Part shown: positions 61,420-64,000 of the stretch, one piece after another | Numbering within the stretch: the stretch's first letter is position 1 | Layout of the letters: each line of letters begins with the position of its first letter | Assembly (NCBI RefSeq): GCF_031844685.1 | Contig: NZ_CP134605.1 | Coordinates: 6,050,001-6,114,000, forward strand | DNA length: 64,000 bases | From: Streptomyces sp. ITFR-21 | Lineage (GTDB): Bacteria > Actinomycetota > Actinomycetes > Streptomycetales > Streptomycetaceae | Direction of reading: 5' to 3' | Position numbers and translations under genes: made by a program | Notes under the pieces: generated by a model | Told to the model about the DNA's origin: nothing | The model's input: the letters and a program-made list of their open reading frames with translations, nothing else | Database searches by the model: none

Positions 61420-62595
61420 CTACAGCCACTCCGCCTCCAGGGCCGTGGCCGTCAGTCCGGGCGCGGCCGCGTAGAGCACGGTACGGGAGCCGGCTTTGGG
61501 GCCGGAGCGGTGGGCCCGCTCGACGATGTCGAACACGGCGGCGCCGCCGCGGTTGCCGGTGCCGTAGCTGTCCCGGCTGTGCGCCAGCAGGCCGGCGGGC
61601 CAGCTTTCGGGCATGGTCTGCTGCATGTACTCCAGCACCCGGGTCCCGCCGGGGTGCGCGAGCAGCAGGTCGGGGTGCCAGTCCGGATCCGGGTGCCGGG
61701 CGCGCAGCCACTCCCACATGGCCAGGACCGTACGCTGCACGGCCCGCGGCCCGGACCGGTCCATCAGGAAGTGCACGCCGTCGTGGCGGGTCTCCAGCCG
61801 GTGCAGGCCCATGGTGTCGGGCAGCGTGTGGTGCCAGGCGGCGTCCAGCCGCAGGCACACGCCGGGGCGCGGGCGGCCGGTGACCACCGCGGCGACCGCG
61901 GTGTCCGCGAACAGCAGCCGGGTGATCAGCGACTCCAGGGTGTCGTCGGCCGACTGGTAGGTGGTGCTCAGCGCCTCGGATACGACCACCAGCACCTTGC
62001 GGTCGGGGTCCGCGGCCACCAGGTCGGCGGCCAGCGCGAGCGACCGGGTGCCGGCTATGCAGGCCCACTGGCTGGCCGGCAGCAGCAGGACGTCGTCCCT
62101 CAGCCGCAGCCGGTTGGACAGCGCCACGTCCAGGCCGGGCAGCGCGGGGGTGGTGGAGTGGCTGGTGATCAGGCAGTCCACGTCGGCCGGCGCCAGCCCG
62201 GCCACCTCCAGCGCCTGACGGGCCGCGCGTTCCCCGTACGCCTGCACCGCCTCCCACGCGGGGGCGTTGCGTTCCTCGATGGTGCGGGGCGCGGGTATGG
62301 CGCTCAGCGCGGCCACGGCCCGGTCGACGTCGCCGTCGGTGAAGCCGCCGGCGGCCAGCGCGTGCCGGGCCAGGGGCTCGTCCGGCATCCGCAGTCCGGT
62401 GGCGGCCGGTGCGGACGCCTCTTCCAGGCTGCGCATCCAGCGGCGGGTACGGATCCCGGTGGCGGCGGCGATCGATTCGATCCGCGACAGCCAGGGCGCG
62501 AGCGGGTGGCGGGCCCGCACCTCCGCGAGGATGTCGACGGTTTCCACGGTGTGTTCCCCGGCGACCACGGCCGGAGGAAAGAGATAAGCAGGCAC
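61420..62595 (-). CDS. Type III polyketide synthase
   Basis: A 391-residue chalcone-synthase-superfamily enzyme. The catalytic triad is visible: cysteine in SQWACIAGTRSLALAADL near residue 176, histidine in LLAHPGGTRVLEYM near 313, and asparagine in SYGTGNRGGAAVFDIV near 345. It extends an acyl-CoA starter with malonyl units and cyclises the product. The GTG start has GGAGGG. No tailoring genes such as a methyltransferase or P450 lie beside it in the window. The starter unit cannot be predicted from sequence alone. Confidence 0.88.
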   Translation of the reverse strand: MPAYLFPPAVVAGEHTVETVDILAEVRARHPLAPWLSRIESIAAATGIRTRRWMRSLEEASAPAATGLRMPDEPLARHALAAGGFTDGDVDRAVAALSAIPAPRTIEERNAPAWEAVQAYGERAARQALEVAGLAPADVDCLITSHSTTPALPGLDVALSNRLRLRDDVLLLPASQWACIAGTRSLALAADLVAADPDRKVLVVVSEALSTTYQSADDTLESLITRLLFADTAVAAVVTGRPRPGVCLRLDAAWHHTLPDTMGLHRLETRHDGVHFLMDRSGPRAVQRTVLAMWEWLRARHPDPDWHPDLLLAHPGGTRVLEYMQQTMPESWPAGLLAHSRDSYGTGNRGGAAVFDIVERAHRSGPKAGSRTVLYAAAPGLTATALEAEWL

Positions 62596-62885
62596 AGAAC
62601 CCTCCAGATTGCCCGGCCATGGTACGGCCGATGTGGGGCAGCGTAATACCGTATGACGCGATTGTTCCGCCGCGTGCGGGGTCGGGGCCCGGTGCCGGCG
62701 GACGCCCGGCGGCCGGGCCGGGCACCGGACGGGCCGGAACGGCGCGGACGCGGGCGCCGGACCGGCCCGTGCACCCGATCGGTCCCGCGGGGGTGGCATC
62801 GCCCGCCGCGGCGGGCACCGATCAGCTGTCCGCCGGCCGCCGGCACCGTCGCGGCCCGCCATCGCAGCAGCAGGAGGAGTACGCC

Positions 62886-63263
62886 GTGACCGCATGGACG
62901 AACGACGAGCTGTCCCGGATCGAGCACGCCGACGAACTGGAGATCGCCCCGCTGGGCGGTGACGGCACACCGGGCCGGCCGGTGCCGATCTGGGTGGTCC
63001 GTGACGGAGACCACCTCTATGTCCGCTCCTACCGGGGCGAGGGCGGCGCCTGGTTCCGCGCCGCGCGGGCGAGCCGCGCCGGCCGCATCCGGGCCGGCGG
63101 CGTCGCCAAGGACGTCGCCCTCGTCGAGGAGAACGACCCGGCCCTCGGCGACCGCCTGGACGCGGCCTATCGCACCAAGTACAGCCGCTACGACGCCACG
63201 TACGTGGACCCGATGGTCGCCGAGGGCGCCCGCCACGCCACCCTCAGGCTCCTCCCGCGCTGA
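62886..63263 (+). CDS. DUF2255 family protein
   Basis: A 125-residue protein with WTNDELSRIEHADELEIAPL at the start and GTPGRPVPIWVVRDGDHLYVRSYRG, the hallmark of DUF2255. It resembles the split-beta-barrel F420/flavin-binding deazaflavin-dependent nitroreductase-like group. The GTG start follows GGAGGAG. It is divergent from the type III PKS. Function unknown. Confidence 0.82.
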   Translation: MTAWTNDELSRIEHADELEIAPLGGDGTPGRPVPIWVVRDGDHLYVRSYRGEGGAWFRAARASRAGRIRAGGVAKDVALVEENDPALGDRLDAAYRTKYSRYDATYVDPMVAEGARHATLRLLPR

Positions 63264-63442
63264 ACCGCTGCCGCGACCCGCCCGCCCGCGCGTGGGGGCG
63301 GGCGGGCGGTGGCCCGGGGCGAGGCCGGGACGGGGACGGAAGAAGGATCCGGGGGGACCCGGGAGGACCCGGGGGAGGGATGGAAAGCGGCCGGTACAGC
63401 CCCGCGGGTGCGGGGCCGCCGGCCGAGCGGGTGGACGAGGGG

Positions 63443-64000
63443 TCAGAGTGCGACGGCCGGGGGCTGGGCCGGCTCGACGACCTGGGGGGGCAGCTCCTTG
63501 AGCCGGGTGACCGGCGACAGGACGAGCGCCACGATGACGGCGGCCGAGAAGACCGCCGCCACGATCAGGGCGTTCCTGGCGCCGATGGCGCCGGCGATGA
63601 GGCCGGCGGCCAGACCGCCGAGCGAGCCGCCGCCGAAGAGCAGCGTGCGGAAGCACGCGGTCATCCGGCTCATCATCGACTGCGGGGTCGTGGTCTGCCG
63701 CAGGCTGACGATGATGACGTTGGCGATGCCCAGGCCCAGGTAGGTGGTGAAGAACGACACGACGGCCAGCACGACCGCCACCGCTTTGTGGGACGTGCCG
63801 GCCACCACGATGACCGTCGGGCCCAGCAGCAGCGCGGTCTGCGCCACGAAGTAGGTGCGGCCCAGGTGGAAGCGGGCGATCACCCGGTGCGAGAGCATCG
63901 CGCCGATCAGCCCGCCGATGGAGGACATCGCGAAGATGGCGCCCAGCGTGGACGAGCTCAGGTGCAGGTCGTGCGTCCCGTACAGCAGGAACATGGTCCA
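63443..64000 (-). CDS. MFS transporter, C-terminal part (5' end outside window)
   Basis: Six hydrophobic segments make up the C-terminal half of an MFS protein of the enterobactin-exporter (EntS-like) type. Recognisable pieces are IFAMSSIGGLIGAMLSHRV and SRMTACFRTLLFGGGSLGGL. The frame stays open to base 64000, so the true start lies beyond the window. Substrate unknown; it is not clearly linked to the type III PKS. Confidence 0.8.
   Translation of the reverse strand, partial: WTMFLLYGTHDLHLSSSTLGAIFAMSSIGGLIGAMLSHRVIARFHLGRTYFVAQTALLLGPTVIVVAGTSHKAVAVVLAVVSFFTTYLGLGIANVIIVSLRQTTTPQSMMSRMTACFRTLLFGGGSLGGLAAGLIAGAIGARNALIVAAVFSAAVIVALVLSPVTRLKELPPQVVEPAQPPAVAL

Overview
The window is high-GC DNA from an actinomycete, most likely Streptomyces or a close relative. 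Signs are the third-position G/C bias, GTG starts with GGAGG-type ribosome binding sites, many 4-bp stop/start overlaps, a LAL-type LuxR regulator, a RamB-type regulator beside the glyoxylate genes, a SpoIIE-type phosphatase, and one TTA leucine codon at the 5' end of a biosynthetic gene. No rRNA, tRNA, CRISPR array, integrase or complete insertion sequence was seen.

Layout. 1-4.8 kb: glyoxylate shunt genes aceB (cut by the window edge) and aceA, divergent from ramB, with two related 15-bp palindromes between them. 4.8-10.3 kb: gene remnants, a Tat-exported beta-helix protein with a LacI-type operator, and an HxlR/SDR pair. 10.4-21.2 kb: a candidate 7-deazapurine (preQ0) cluster with queD, queE, folE and queC, two glycosyltransferases, a sulfotransferase, a methyltransferase, a SnoaL-like protein and a LAL regulator. 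21.9-30.2 kb: a cobalamin locus. Two divergent cobalamin riboswitches face a frameshifted transcobalamin-like gene on one side and a four-gene translationally coupled operon on the other. The operon encodes a sortase-anchored alpha/alpha-barrel protein, an SCO2322-like membrane protein, and ECF transporter T and S components. 30.4-37.9 kb: assorted genes including a fatty-acid desaturase, an expansin-like secreted protein, a decayed NTPase-TPR gene, a Sel1 protein and an isochorismatase-type hydrolase.

38.7-50.8 kb is the most unusual part. An indigoidine-synthetase-like NRPS (A-Ox-T-TE) carries a C-terminal 4-oxalocrotonate-tautomerase-like domain. It is followed by a serine acetyltransferase, an ATP-grasp/cysteine-synthase fusion, two more ATP-grasp ligases, an MFS exporter and a cupin. 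Taken together this suggests a pathway in which glutamine is cyclised and oxidised to an aminopyridone. That ring may then be joined to O-acetylserine to make a mimosine-like amino acid, which the ATP-grasp enzymes couple into a small peptide. The chemistry is inference; the enzyme families are clear.

50.9-64 kb: a nucleoside deaminase, a GNAT/flavin monooxygenase pair, MFS transporters, a metQNI-type ABC importer with a cysteine-containing leader peptide and attenuator-like hairpin, a PAS/GAF/SpoIIE/HATPase regulator, a type III polyketide synthase, a DUF2255 protein and the C-terminal part of an MFS protein.

Reading frames are interrupted in at least eight genes: the hydrolase at 5.4 kb, the SDR, queE, the transcobalamin-like gene, the NTPase, the Sel1 gene, the NRPS 5' end, and the truncated M24 remnant. 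Some are real decay; others look like single indels that could be sequencing errors and should be checked against reads.
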